The notes under the pieces: model-generated
What the model saw: only the letters and a program-made list of their open reading frames with translations
The model's database searches: none
What the model was told of the DNA's origin: nothing
Origin: Clostridium sp. UBA5530
GTDB taxonomy: Bacteria > Bacillota > Clostridia > Clostridiales > Clostridiaceae
Assembly: GCA_002423705.1 (NCBI GenBank)
Contig: DINW01000021.1
Location: forward strand, 1 to 19,191
Length of the DNA stretch: 19,191 nucleotides
Direction of reading: 5' to 3'
Shown here: piece by piece, positions 1 to 6,788 of the stretch
How the letters are laid out: each line of letters starts with the position of its first letter
How positions within the stretch are numbered: the first letter of the stretch is position 1
Made by a program: the position numbers and the translations under genes

Positions 1-90
1 ACACTTTTATGTCATTGTACATCTATTGGCAAAGATATGATTAGTGCTTTAATATATAAATATGAGTTAATATTGGAGGTTATAAAATGA
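1..90 (+). CDS. C-terminal end of an unidentified upstream gene (partial)
   Basis: The first reading frame is open from the window edge for 29 codons and ends in TGA at 88-90. That stop overlaps the ATG of the recombinase gene as ATGA. The other two plus frames close within about 45 bases. The visible residues run from TLLCHCTSIGKD to LILEVIK; no family is recognised from so short a piece. The stop/start overlap, with the recombinase SD (GGAGGT, about 75-80) lying inside this frame, is the usual arrangement of translationally coupled genes, so I infer a real gene cut by the window edge. A chance open frame of this length in AT-rich DNA cannot be excluded. Confidence 0.4.
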   Translation, partial: TLLCHCTSIGKDMISALIYKYELILEVIK

Positions 91-1076
91 GATATGATAT
101 AGATGAAATAAAGAAAATAAACTCCATGCCAGAATCCTTAATTGATTTCTTAAATTATTTAGATGTAATTAAAGGAAAATCGCCTAACACTGTGAACGCT
201 TATAAAGCTGATTTAATTATGTTCTTTAGATTTATAAAGATATATAAGGGTTTATGGATTGAAAAATGTGAGTTTGAAGAAGTACCAATTAATGATATAG
301 ATAATAGAATAATTAGAAGCATAAAACTCAGTGATTTATATGCCTTTTTATCCTTTACAGAGAAATATAGAAGCAATGGAACCTATGCTAGAGCTAGAAA
401 AGTAGCCACTTTAAAATCCTACTTTAAATATTTAAATGGAAAAAGGAAAATTATAGACGAAAATCCTGCATTGGAATTAGAATCACCGAAAATAAGCAAA
501 AGAAATCCCATATATTTGACTCTTACAGAAAGCAAACTCCTACTTCATTCCCTTGATGAAAATCATAAGAACTATGAAAGGGATTACTGCATTCTTACTT
601 TATTTTTAAATTGCGGTCTTAGAGTGTCTGAACTATGCAGTATAGATATTTCTAGGATAAAGGAAGATACTTTAACTATAGTTGGCAAAGGAAACAAAGA
701 AAGAACTGTTTATTTAAATAAAGCTTGCCTTAAAGCTATTGATGAATACTTAAAAATAAGGGACGGTAGCAAAGTACCTTTAGAAGAAAAAAATTTCTTA
801 TTTATAAGCAATAAAAATAGAAAAATCAGTGTTAGAACTGTTGAAAGATTGGTTAAAAAATATACTATGGAAGCAGGACTTACCAAGAGTAAATACACCC
901 CTCACAAATTGAGACATACAGCTGCAACCTTAATGTACAAGCATGGTAATGTAGATATAAGGAGTTTACAACAAATATTAGGTCATGAAAATATTTCTAC
1001 CACTCAAATCTATACCCATGTAGATGATGAGGCTTTAAGAGAAGCGGTAAAATCAAATCCTCTTAGTGAAGAATGA
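87..1076 (+). CDS. XerC/XerD-type site-specific tyrosine recombinase
   Basis: This 329-residue protein has the two-domain tyrosine recombinase layout. The N-terminal SAM-like core-binding domain covers about residues 15-125 (LIDFLNYLDVIKGKSPNT onward) and the catalytic domain about 140-320. All catalytic residues are visible: R179 (GLRVSEL), K201 (VGKGNKER), H273 and R276 (HKLRHTAA), H300 (LGHENIS) and nucleophile Y309 (IYTHV). XerC/XerD are usually near 300 residues; the extra length lies mainly at about 50-85, in the DNA-clamp domain. The family cuts and rejoins paired DNA sites, typically resolving chromosome dimers at dif with FtsK. No integrated element, att-like repeat or excisionase lies beside it, so a housekeeping Xer role is more likely than a phage or transposon integrase. 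Whether it is XerC or XerD cannot be decided here. The start is supported by GGAGGT six bases upstream. Confidence 0.9.
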   Translation: MRYDIDEIKKINSMPESLIDFLNYLDVIKGKSPNTVNAYKADLIMFFRFIKIYKGLWIEKCEFEEVPINDIDNRIIRSIKLSDLYAFLSFTEKYRSNGTYARARKVATLKSYFKYLNGKRKIIDENPALELESPKISKRNPIYLTLTESKLLLHSLDENHKNYERDYCILTLFLNCGLRVSELCSIDISRIKEDTLTIVGKGNKERTVYLNKACLKAIDEYLKIRDGSKVPLEEKNFLFISNKNRKISVRTVERLVKKYTMEAGLTKSKYTPHKLRHTAATLMYKHGNVDIRSLQQILGHENISTTQIYTHVDDEALREAVKSNPLSEE

Positions 1077-1113
1077 TTTGCCCCCTCCTCTTACATGGAT
1101 TTTGTGTTTGTTT

Positions 1114-1155
1114 AATAAGACCTAAGAATTTTAATTGTTCTTAGATCTTATTTTT
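1114..1155 (+). terminator. Terminator of the recombinase gene, overlapping the convergent CDS end
   Basis: The left arm 1114-1128 and right arm 1138-1152 form two 7-bp helices separated by one C-A mismatch, with a 9-base loop, and run into TTTTT on the plus strand. It lies 38 bases after the recombinase stop. The right arm includes the last six codons of the convergent Cys-rich gene, whose stop is at 1131-1133. Confidence 0.7.
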
Positions 1156-1499
1156 AATAACCCTGGAAATTCTTCTATAAAGTTGTTATCATCAACTATT
1201 AGATCTGTTAATTCTTTAATATCATCGATAAACTCCCAGGTATCATTCCCCTCTTTATAATCAGCATATATAGGTTGACATGATATATATTGGTCGTTAT
1301 CTAAGTCTTGCATATATAATTCGCTTTCCTCTTTATTCTCAGCTACCTCTTCGATTTTAACACTTCTCATGTCCAATCCATCGATACCTAGACATTTTCC
1401 GCAGTTATCGCAGATTTTATTGGTATCATATTCACATTTAAAGCACTCATCGCAATCCTCTGTACATATTTTATTCTTATCAAAGATACACACACTCAT
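1131..1499 (-). CDS. Small Cys-rich protein with an N-terminal metal-binding-like region
   Basis: This is a 122-residue protein with no family I can name. The N-terminus is dense in cysteine: C4, C12, C16, C19, C22, C30, C33 and C36. The spacing is Cx3Cx2Cx2C, then seven residues, then Cx2Cx2C. The pattern could hold zinc or an iron-sulfur cluster, but that is inference. The remainder (about 45-122) is acidic, contains one more Cys (ISCQPIY) and has no signal peptide or membrane segment. The start at 1499 is chosen because GAGGAGG lies at the right distance upstream; a longer in-frame ATG at 1526 would place that SD inside the gene. It is divergent from lexA and has its own TTGATT/TATAAT promoter. 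Confidence 0.7.
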   Translation of the reverse strand: MSVCIFDKNKICTEDCDECFKCEYDTNKICDNCGKCLGIDGLDMRSVKIEEVAENKEESELYMQDLDNDQYISCQPIYADYKEGNDTWEFIDDIKELTDLIVDDNNFIEEFPGLLKIRSKNN

Positions 1500-1524
1500 G
1501 AAACCACTCCTCCTCAATTTATAC

Positions 1525-1553
1525 ATTATAACAAAAGAACATATTTAAATCAA
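1525..1553 (-). promoter_or_regulatory. Promoter of the Cys-rich gene
   Basis: Read on the minus strand, TTGATT (1548-1553) and a perfect TATAAT (1525-1530) are separated by 17 bases, matching the sigma-A consensus well. The leader to the 1499 ATG would be about 20 bases. A lone GAAC half-site (1537-1540) falls in the spacer, and a full SOS box lies 10 bases upstream of the -35. Confidence 0.65.
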
Positions 1554-1562
1554 ATTTTTATA

Positions 1563-1574
1563 GAACATAAGTTT
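1563..1574 (+). promoter_or_regulatory. LexA (SOS) box in the lexA promoter
   Basis: GAACATAAGTTT matches the Gram-positive SOS operator GAACnnnnGTTC at seven of eight fixed positions; the last C is T. It overlaps the first two bases of the lexA -35 (1573-1578), where binding would block RNA polymerase. This fits the known autoregulation of lexA. It is also upstream of the divergent Cys-rich gene. Confidence 0.75.
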
Positions 1575-1600
1575 GATTTAAACTATAATTATGATATAAT
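1573..1600 (+). promoter_or_regulatory. lexA promoter
   Basis: TTGATT (1573-1578) and a perfect TATAAT (1595-1600) are separated by 16 bases. Initiation near 1607 would give a leader of about 20 bases before ATG 1627, with GAGAGGTG as the SD. Confidence 0.75.
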
Positions 1601-1626
1601 ACTATTAAGAATGAGAGGTGTAAATT

Positions 1627-2235
1627 ATGGCTGAAGTTAAAATTAAAAAGCAACTTGAAATATACGAATTTTTAAAGAAATACACTGAAGAAAAAGGATA
1701 TCCACCTTCCGTTAGAGAAATTTGTGAAGCGGTTTCTCTAAGGTCTACCTCTACTGTACATGGCCATTTAAAAAGATTAGAAAAGAAAGGCCTCATTAGA
1801 AGAGATCCTACTAAACCTAGAGCACTAGAAATATTAGAACTATCTCATAATAACAAAGAAGTTATAAATATACCAATTGTGGGAAGAGTTACAGCCGGAA
1901 CACCTATATTAGCTGTAGAAAATATAGAAGATACCTTTACATTACCCTCAAATTTTGTAAAGCATGATAAAGAGCTTTTTATGCTCAAGGTAAGTGGAAA
2001 CAGTATGATTGAGATTGGAATCAATAACGGAGATTTGGCCATTATAGAAAAAGCTCAGGACGCTAGTAATGGAGAGATTGTAGTAGCATTAATCGATAAC
2101 GAAGCTACTATCAAAAGATTTTTTAAAGAAACAGATTATATAAGATTACAACCTGAGAATTCTTCTATGGATCCTATAATAGTAAAAGATTGTTCCATAC
2201 TTGGAAAGTTAGTAGGTATATATAGAAAATATTAA
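1627..2235 (+). CDS. lexA: LexA repressor, master regulator of the SOS response
   Basis: The protein has 202 residues, the usual LexA length. The N-terminal winged helix-turn-helix (about 1-70, including PPSVREICEAVSL and TSTVHGHLKRL) binds SOS operators. The C-terminal S24-type latent peptidase domain follows. The self-cleavage site is A90-G91 (RVTAGTP). The catalytic pair is S126 (SGNSM) and K163 (ATIKRF). RecA-ssDNA filaments stimulate self-cleavage and so derepress DNA-damage genes. All functional residues are intact, so it should be cleavable. Its promoter carries an SOS box, consistent with autoregulation. GAGAGGTG lies six bases before the ATG. It appears monocistronic: a hairpin terminator follows within about 12 bases. 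Confidence 0.96.
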   Translation: MAEVKIKKQLEIYEFLKKYTEEKGYPPSVREICEAVSLRSTSTVHGHLKRLEKKGLIRRDPTKPRALEILELSHNNKEVINIPIVGRVTAGTPILAVENIEDTFTLPSNFVKHDKELFMLKVSGNSMIEIGINNGDLAIIEKAQDASNGEIVVALIDNEATIKRFFKETDYIRLQPENSSMDPIIVKDCSILGKLVGIYRKY

Positions 2236-2246
2236 AGGTGGTAATA

Positions 2247-2286
2247 AAAAAACCCGCAGGAGCCTATGATTCTGCAGGTTTTTTAT
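2247..2286. terminator. Bidirectional terminator between lexA and the convergent aluminium-resistance gene
   Basis: GCAG 2256-2259 pairs with CTGC 2272-2275. After one C-A mismatch, CC/GG and an A-run/T-run extend the stem, with a 12-base loop. The plus strand ends in a T-run from 2279 and the minus strand in a T-run from 2252 down, so it can serve both lexA and the gene ending at 2305. Confidence 0.8.
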
Positions 2287-2304
2287 ATTATAAAGTTACT
2301 AAAA

Positions 2305-3591
2305 TTACTTTGAATTTAGTACTTTAGATAAAGCTATTAGTACACCTATTTTAGCATGATCAAAGGTAAGACCTCCTTGAAGATAAGCTATATAAGGTTC
2401 TCTTATTGGAGCATCTGCAGACAACTCTATAGAAGATCCTTGAACAAAAGCACCTGCCGCCATTATAACCTCATCACTATACCCAGGCATAGCCCATGGC
2501 TCACATTCTACAAAGGAATCTATAGGAGATCCCTTTTGTATTCCCTTGCAGAAATTTATAAGATTATCTTTATTTCCAAACTTTATAGCCTGAATTATAT
2601 CACTTCTTTTGTGATTATACTTAGGTAAAACTTCAAAACCAGCTAGTTCCATTATTCTAGCACAGAAGACAGCACCTTTTACAGCTTCCATTGCTACGTG
2701 AGGAGCTAAAAACAATCCCTGAAAAAGAAGTCGCATTACACCAAAAGTAGAACCGCACTCCCCTCCTATTCCGGGAGTAGTTAATCTATAAGATGCTTGT
2801 TCCACGTATTCTTTTTTACCTGCAATATAACCACCTGTTGGAGCTATGCCGCCTCCAATATTTTTGATTAAGGAACCAGCTATTATATCTGCTCCTACAT
2901 CTGTTGGTTCTTTGCAGTCAACAAATTCTCCATAGCAATTATCCACAAAGATAATTACATCTTGTCTTTGGGACTTAATGAAGGATATTACTTTTTTAAT
3001 TTGGTCTATTGAGAAAGATTCTCTCCATCCATAGCCTGTAGATCTTTGTATATGGACTAATCTAATGGACTTGTCTTCTAAGAGAGCTTTTTTGATTTTT
3101 GGAAAATCAAAATTATTCTCAAGCAAATCGATTTGCTTGTAATTAACTCCATACTCCATTAGGGAACCTATGTTCTTCTCTCCTGTTATGCCTATTATAC
3201 TATGTAATGTATCATAAGGAGCTCCACCTACTGTAAGCATAGTATCTCCTGGACGTAAGTTTCCAAATAGAGCACAACAAATAGCATGTGTTCCATTAAC
3301 AAAGTGAGGTCTAACTATAGCACACTCTGTATGAAAAATTTTTGCATATACCCTATCTAAAGAATCACGTCCTATATCACCATAGCCATATCCTGAAGAG
3401 TTGGTAAAATGACTATCGCTTATATGCTCCTCTTGAAGAGCTTTAAGGACCTTTAATTGATTATATTCTCTTATCTCATCGTAGACTTTAAACTGTTCCT
3501 CTACGTCAGTTAATGCCCTTATATATAAATCAAAAACTTCATTGCTTATTTTATATTCTTTAAGAAACATATCTTTTGTTATGTCAAGCAT
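2305..3591 (-). CDS. PLP-dependent aluminium resistance / methionine gamma-lyase-like family protein
   Basis: This 428-residue protein belongs by overall sequence to the bacterial family annotated as aluminium resistance protein or methionine gamma-lyase-like (B. subtilis YnbB type), a fold-type I PLP group. Visible landmarks: SGYGYGD near 66-72, the PLP-phosphate region THAICCALFGN (101-111), aspartate D217 in FVDNCYGEF (expected to contact the PLP pyridine) and K243 in SLIKNIGGG as likely Schiff-base lysine. The physiological substrate is not established; Cys/Met-type lyase activity is inferred from fold. The start is ATG 3591, preceded by TAGGAGG at seven bases. A longer frame from a TTG at 3624 puts the SD inside the gene. 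It lies after hfq but is separated from it by a strong terminator; a weaker promoter overlaps that terminator. Confidence 0.85.
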   Translation of the reverse strand: MLDITKDMFLKEYKISNEVFDLYIRALTDVEEQFKVYDEIREYNQLKVLKALQEEHISDSHFTNSSGYGYGDIGRDSLDRVYAKIFHTECAIVRPHFVNGTHAICCALFGNLRPGDTMLTVGGAPYDTLHSIIGITGEKNIGSLMEYGVNYKQIDLLENNFDFPKIKKALLEDKSIRLVHIQRSTGYGWRESFSIDQIKKVISFIKSQRQDVIIFVDNCYGEFVDCKEPTDVGADIIAGSLIKNIGGGIAPTGGYIAGKKEYVEQASYRLTTPGIGGECGSTFGVMRLLFQGLFLAPHVAMEAVKGAVFCARIMELAGFEVLPKYNHKRSDIIQAIKFGNKDNLINFCKGIQKGSPIDSFVECEPWAMPGYSDEVIMAAGAFVQGSSIELSADAPIREPYIAYLQGGLTFDHAKIGVLIALSKVLNSK

Positions 3592-3622
3592 ATTAAATCC
3601 TCCTACAAAATCAAATTTAAGC

Positions 3623-3660
3623 AAAAAAAAGAATAGGCATCAAGCCTTAATTGCCTATTC
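3623..3660 (-). terminator. Rho-independent terminator after hfq
   Basis: A perfect 9-bp stem (3631-3639 with 3652-3660, GAATAGGCA/TGCCTATTC) with a 12-base loop is followed on the minus strand by eight Ts (3630-3623). It ends the miaB-to-hfq block, nine bases after the hfq stop codon and only 31 bases before the next start codon. Confidence 0.85.
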
Positions 3661-3663
3661 CTA

Positions 3664-3692
3664 ATTATACTATTTTTCATTGTCTATGTTAT
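3664..3692 (-). promoter_or_regulatory. Possible promoter for the aluminium-resistance gene, overlapping the end of hfq
   Basis: On the minus strand ATAACA (3687-3692, four of six matches) and a perfect TATAAT (3664-3669) are 17 bases apart. Initiation would fall near 3657, inside the arm of the hfq terminator, so such transcripts could not form the full stem. A second, weaker candidate (TTGATG/TTAAAT) lies inside the terminator. Without one of these, the downstream gene depends on read-through. Confidence 0.4.
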
Positions 3693-3912
3693 TATTAAAT
3701 AATATGGGTTTAGCAGGGGTAATTGTGCTGATAGCATGTTTGTATATTAACATTTGCTTACCATCACACTCTAAAACCACAGTAAAGCTATCAAAGCCTC
3801 TAACATTTCCTCTAATTTGAAATCCGTTGGTCAAATATATAACAACAGGTATTCTGTTTTTACGAGCACCATTCAAAAATATATCTTGAAGATTATTAGC
3901 TGATTTGTTCAT
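3670..3912 (-). CDS. hfq: RNA chaperone Hfq
   Basis: This is an 80-residue Sm-like protein. The short N-terminal helix carries LQD (Q9), Sm1 spans about residues 13-49 and Sm2 is YKHAIST (57-63). Residues for uridine binding on the proximal face are kept: Q9, F43, K58 and H59. The C-terminal tail is short (FNNNIDNEK), as in Gram-positive Hfq. It forms a hexameric ring that binds sRNA and mRNA; its weight in clostridial regulation varies. The start at 3912 is set by GGAGGG seven bases upstream; an in-frame TTG at 3927 would overlap that SD. It follows miaA by 46 bases, the order also known in E. coli (miaA-hfq), and has a good promoter of its own inside the end of miaA. Confidence 0.96.
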   Translation of the reverse strand: MNKSANNLQDIFLNGARKNRIPVVIYLTNGFQIRGNVRGFDSFTVVLECDGKQMLIYKHAISTITPAKPILFNNNIDNEK

Positions 3913-3943
3913 AAAAATTCCCTCCAAACAACTACTTTCTTAT

Positions 3944-3972
3944 ATTATAACTCTATATTTATCTCGTGTCAT
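3944..3972 (-). promoter_or_regulatory. Internal promoter for hfq within the 3' end of miaA
   Basis: On the minus strand ATGACA (3967-3972, five of six matches to TTGACA) and a perfect TATAAT (3944-3949) are 17 bases apart. The -35 lies in the last codons of miaA, and the leader to the hfq ATG would be about 25 bases. This would allow hfq expression independent of the long upstream operon. Confidence 0.6.
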
Positions 3973-4885
3973 CTAGTATTTTATTTAAGATTTCTTCCTG
4001 GGTAAGAATATCCTTATCAAGATATACTACTCTATTATCTTTTCTAAACCAAGTAAGTTGCCTTTTTGCATAATTTCTACTTCCTTGTTTTATCATATCT
4101 ATAGCTTTCTCAAAGGATATTTTACCATCTAAATACCATAATATTTCCTTATAACCTATTCCTTTCATAGATTGCATATCCTCTTTTAATCCTATGGATT
4201 TTAGAAATTTAACTTCATCTAAAAGTCCTTGCGATATCATACAATCTACTCTTTTATTTATATTTTCATAAAGTTTTTGCCTATCCATAGTTATGACATA
4301 ATAATATACATCATAGGGAACATGATATTTTGATGTGCCTATGTTATAGGTGCTAAATGGTTTCCCTGTAATATGATATACCTCCAAAGCACGAATAACC
4401 CTTTTAACATTATTATAGTGAATATTAGCAGCACTGACTGGGTCAACTTCTTCCAGCATACGGTGGATAAATTCATTACCTTTTTCTTTTGAAAGATTCT
4501 CTAGGGACTCTCTATAACTGGAATCTTTATATCCATCAGTAAAGGACAAATTACATACTATAGAGTCTATATATAAACCAGTACCACCAACTAAAATTGG
4601 AACTTTACCTCTGCTATATATATCTTCTATAATTAAGGAAGCTTCGTGTTTAAAGTCTGCTACAGTAAAGCTTTCTTTAGGGTGGATTATATCTATCATA
4701 TGATGGGGAATCCCACCCATGTCCGCCTTAGAAATTTTAGCAGATCCTACATCCATAAATTTATATATCTGCATAGAATCGCAGGAAATTATTTCACCAT
4801 TTAAGTGCTTTGCTAACTCTAAGGATAAGCTAGTTTTACCAACAGCTGTAGGACCACTTAATATTATAAGTTTATTTTTAGTCAT
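3959..4885 (-). CDS. miaA: tRNA dimethylallyltransferase MiaA
   Basis: The protein has 308 residues, the standard length. It transfers the dimethylallyl group from DMAPP to N6 of A37 in tRNAs reading UNN codons, giving i6A. Landmarks: P-loop GPTAVGKT (11-18), DSMQIYK (36-42) with the catalytic-type aspartate, the HHMIDI region (61-66), VGGTGLYIDS (99-108), RALEVYHITGKP, and the C-terminal QLTWFRKD. GGAGG lies five bases before the ATG and overlaps the mutL stop codon (TAGGAGG), so translation is probably coupled to mutL. MiaB, encoded at the head of the same gene block, acts on the MiaA product. Confidence 0.96.
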   Translation of the reverse strand: MTKNKLIILSGPTAVGKTSLSLELAKHLNGEIISCDSMQIYKFMDVGSAKISKADMGGIPHHMIDIIHPKESFTVADFKHEASLIIEDIYSRGKVPILVGGTGLYIDSIVCNLSFTDGYKDSSYRESLENLSKEKGNEFIHRMLEEVDPVSAANIHYNNVKRVIRALEVYHITGKPFSTYNIGTSKYHVPYDVYYYVITMDRQKLYENINKRVDCMISQGLLDEVKFLKSIGLKEDMQSMKGIGYKEILWYLDGKISFEKAIDMIKQGSRNYAKRQLTWFRKDNRVVYLDKDILTQEEILNKILDDTR

Positions 4886-4894
4886 AGCTACCTC

Positions 4895-6775
4895 CTATTG
4901 AATTCGCTTAAATCTTTTTTCTAGTTCATATAAATTAAATTTGATAATAGTGGGTCTACCATGAGGACAGGTGTATGGATCATTAATATATTTTAATGTG
5001 TCTATAAGGTGAATCATTTCATCTATAGTTAATTCCTCATTTGCCTTTACAGCTTTTTTACAAGCCATTTGAGCTATTTTATCATATTTAATATCCTCTG
5101 TGTTGCCGCTTCCTAAATTTTTAATATCATCTAGTGTCTCGAAGAAAAAATTTTTTAAATTAGCTTTACCTAGTATATAAGGGCACTCTTTTATATTTAA
5201 AGTATTATCTCCAAAAATATCTATGGAAAAACCACTCTTTTCAAATATGTCCTTATTTTCCATAAAAATTGAGTAATCTTCATAAGTTAATTCCAAAACT
5301 AATGGAATTAAAAGTGGCTGAGCCATAACCTCTCCAGCTTTAATTTCTTCTCTATATTTTTCAAATAAAACCTTCTCATGAGCAGCATGTTGATCTATTA
5401 GATATAGTTCTGAGTTATACTCCCCAAGAATATATGTTTTATTGAACTGACCTATTATTTTAATAGGTGGAAGCTTAGGAGACACATTATTAAAATTGGC
5501 AGCACTTTTCAAGTCAGAAGGAATATCCACTTGTTTTTTTATATTACAACATTTTACTGGACCTTGAACTTTAGCCGTATCGGATATAAAAGTGGATTTA
5601 GTATCAATAGAGTTCATAGCTTGATACAGTGTGTCATTAGGCTTTGTTTCTGAAATAGTACTATCTTTGTCATTAGATATAATGACTTTATCTTCATAAG
5701 GCTCTTTACTTAAATAAGAAATATTTTCGTAGTTAGTATCAGAGGTACTTTTCTTTTGTTCTTCAGGAAGAACAAAAGAATCATGGAGAGCTTTTCTCAA
5801 AGCTTCATGAATAGAGTCAAAAACCAATTTAAAAATCTTTCTTTCATCGAAGAACTTTAATTCCACCTTAGTAGGATGTATATTCACATCTATCAATTCA
5901 GGGAATATATCTAAAAATAATATAAAAAATGGAAACTTGTTTATAGGCAAAAAAGACTTAAAAGCATTTTCTACTGCAGATACTATGGAACGATTTTTTA
6001 TATATCTTTTATTGACAAATATGCTTTGATTATTTCTACTACCCCTGCTTAATTCTTCATTACCGATATATCCATAAACTGTAGCTTCATCTATATGGCC
6101 TTCAAAATACACCAGATTGTCAACTATGTTTTTACCATAGATAGCCCTTATACAATCTTTAGTGTCATCAGTGCCATAAGTTCTGATAGTTTTCTTTCCA
6201 TTATTATATAGACTTATAGATATATCAGCATGAGATAGTGCTATTTTGTTAACTATATCTGTAATAATAGCTCCTTCTCTAGAAGTACTTTTAAGAAATT
6301 TTTTTCTTGCAGGTACATTGAAAAAAATTTCTTTTACTTCTATTATAGTACCATCATTTGAGCCGGAATCCATAATATTATCAATAGTACCACCATTTAT
6401 AGTTATTTCTCTTCCATATTCAAAGTCTTTAGTTTTGCTTGTAAGTTTAGTGTGAGATACTGATGCTATGCTAGCCAAAGCTTCTCCCCTAAAACCCAAG
6501 GTATATATCCCATATATATCTTCTATGGATCTTATTTTACTTGTAGCATGGGGTAAAAATGCCTTGTCAATATCTTCAGGATGAATACCAATACCATCAT
6601 CTATTATCCTAATTAGCTTTTCTCCGCCATCTTCTATTTCAATTGTAATATTTTTAGCCTGTGCATCAATACTATTTTCTAAAAGTTCCTTTACAACAGA
6701 AGAAGGTCTTTCTACCACTTCCCCTGCCGCAATTTTATTAGAAGTTTCCACATTAAGAAGATTTATTCTACTCAA
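4895..6775 (-). CDS. mutL: DNA mismatch repair endonuclease MutL
   Basis: The protein has 626 residues. The N-terminal GHKL ATPase domain (about 1-330) has E30 and N34 (KELLENSIDA), DDGIGI (59-64), the ATSK lid region (77-80) and TLGFRGEAL (92-100). A poorly conserved polar linker (about 331-430) leads to the C-terminal dimerisation/nuclease domain. That domain has DQHAAHEKVLFE (461-472), matching the DQHAx2Ex4E endonuclease motif, plus ACKKAVK (571-577) and CPHGRP (603-608). QPLLIP (486-491) fits the beta-clamp-binding motif. It should therefore nick DNA itself, as expected without MutH. The start is TTG at 6775: the conserved N-terminus (INLLNVETSNKIAAGEVVERP) begins immediately after it and AGGAAGTGG lies upstream. 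That SD overlaps the mutS stop codon. Confidence 0.96.
   Translation of the reverse strand: MSRINLLNVETSNKIAAGEVVERPSSVVKELLENSIDAQAKNITIEIEDGGEKLIRIIDDGIGIHPEDIDKAFLPHATSKIRSIEDIYGIYTLGFRGEALASIASVSHTKLTSKTKDFEYGREITINGGTIDNIMDSGSNDGTIIEVKEIFFNVPARKKFLKSTSREGAIITDIVNKIALSHADISISLYNNGKKTIRTYGTDDTKDCIRAIYGKNIVDNLVYFEGHIDEATVYGYIGNEELSRGSRNNQSIFVNKRYIKNRSIVSAVENAFKSFLPINKFPFFILFLDIFPELIDVNIHPTKVELKFFDERKIFKLVFDSIHEALRKALHDSFVLPEEQKKSTSDTNYENISYLSKEPYEDKVIISNDKDSTISETKPNDTLYQAMNSIDTKSTFISDTAKVQGPVKCCNIKKQVDIPSDLKSAANFNNVSPKLPPIKIIGQFNKTYILGEYNSELYLIDQHAAHEKVLFEKYREEIKAGEVMAQPLLIPLVLELTYEDYSIFMENKDIFEKSGFSIDIFGDNTLNIKECPYILGKANLKNFFFETLDDIKNLGSGNTEDIKYDKIAQMACKKAVKANEELTIDEMIHLIDTLKYINDPYTCPHGRPTIIKFNLYELEKRFKRIQ
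5751..5780. repeat. Perfect 13-bp inverted repeat inside mutL
   Basis: TTCTTTTGTTCTT (5751-5763) and its exact reverse complement (5768-5780) flank a CAGG loop. It encodes MutL residues 332-342, at the junction of the ATPase domain and the linker. On the mutL mRNA it would form a tight stem with a four-base loop. It is followed by an A-run rather than a U-run, so it does not look like a terminator. Confidence 0.6.
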
Positions 6776-6788
6776 GGATTACCACTTC

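Noticed and set aside
87..1076. The tyrosine recombinase as integrase of a mobile element
   Set aside because: No excisionase, phage genes, tRNA target or direct-repeat att sites are present; its neighbours are housekeeping genes.
1500..1526. Longer N-terminus of the Cys-rich protein from ATG 1526
   Set aside because: The GAGGAGG SD would be inside the gene, and the ATG lies on the predicted -10.
1537..1550. GAACATAT followed by TTAA in the Cys-rich gene promoter as a second full SOS box
   Set aside because: Only the left half-site fits; the right half lacks GTTC/GTTT.
3592..3624. Longer N-terminus of the aluminium-resistance protein from TTG 3624
   Set aside because: It would begin next to the terminator T-run and contain the strong SD that serves ATG 3591.
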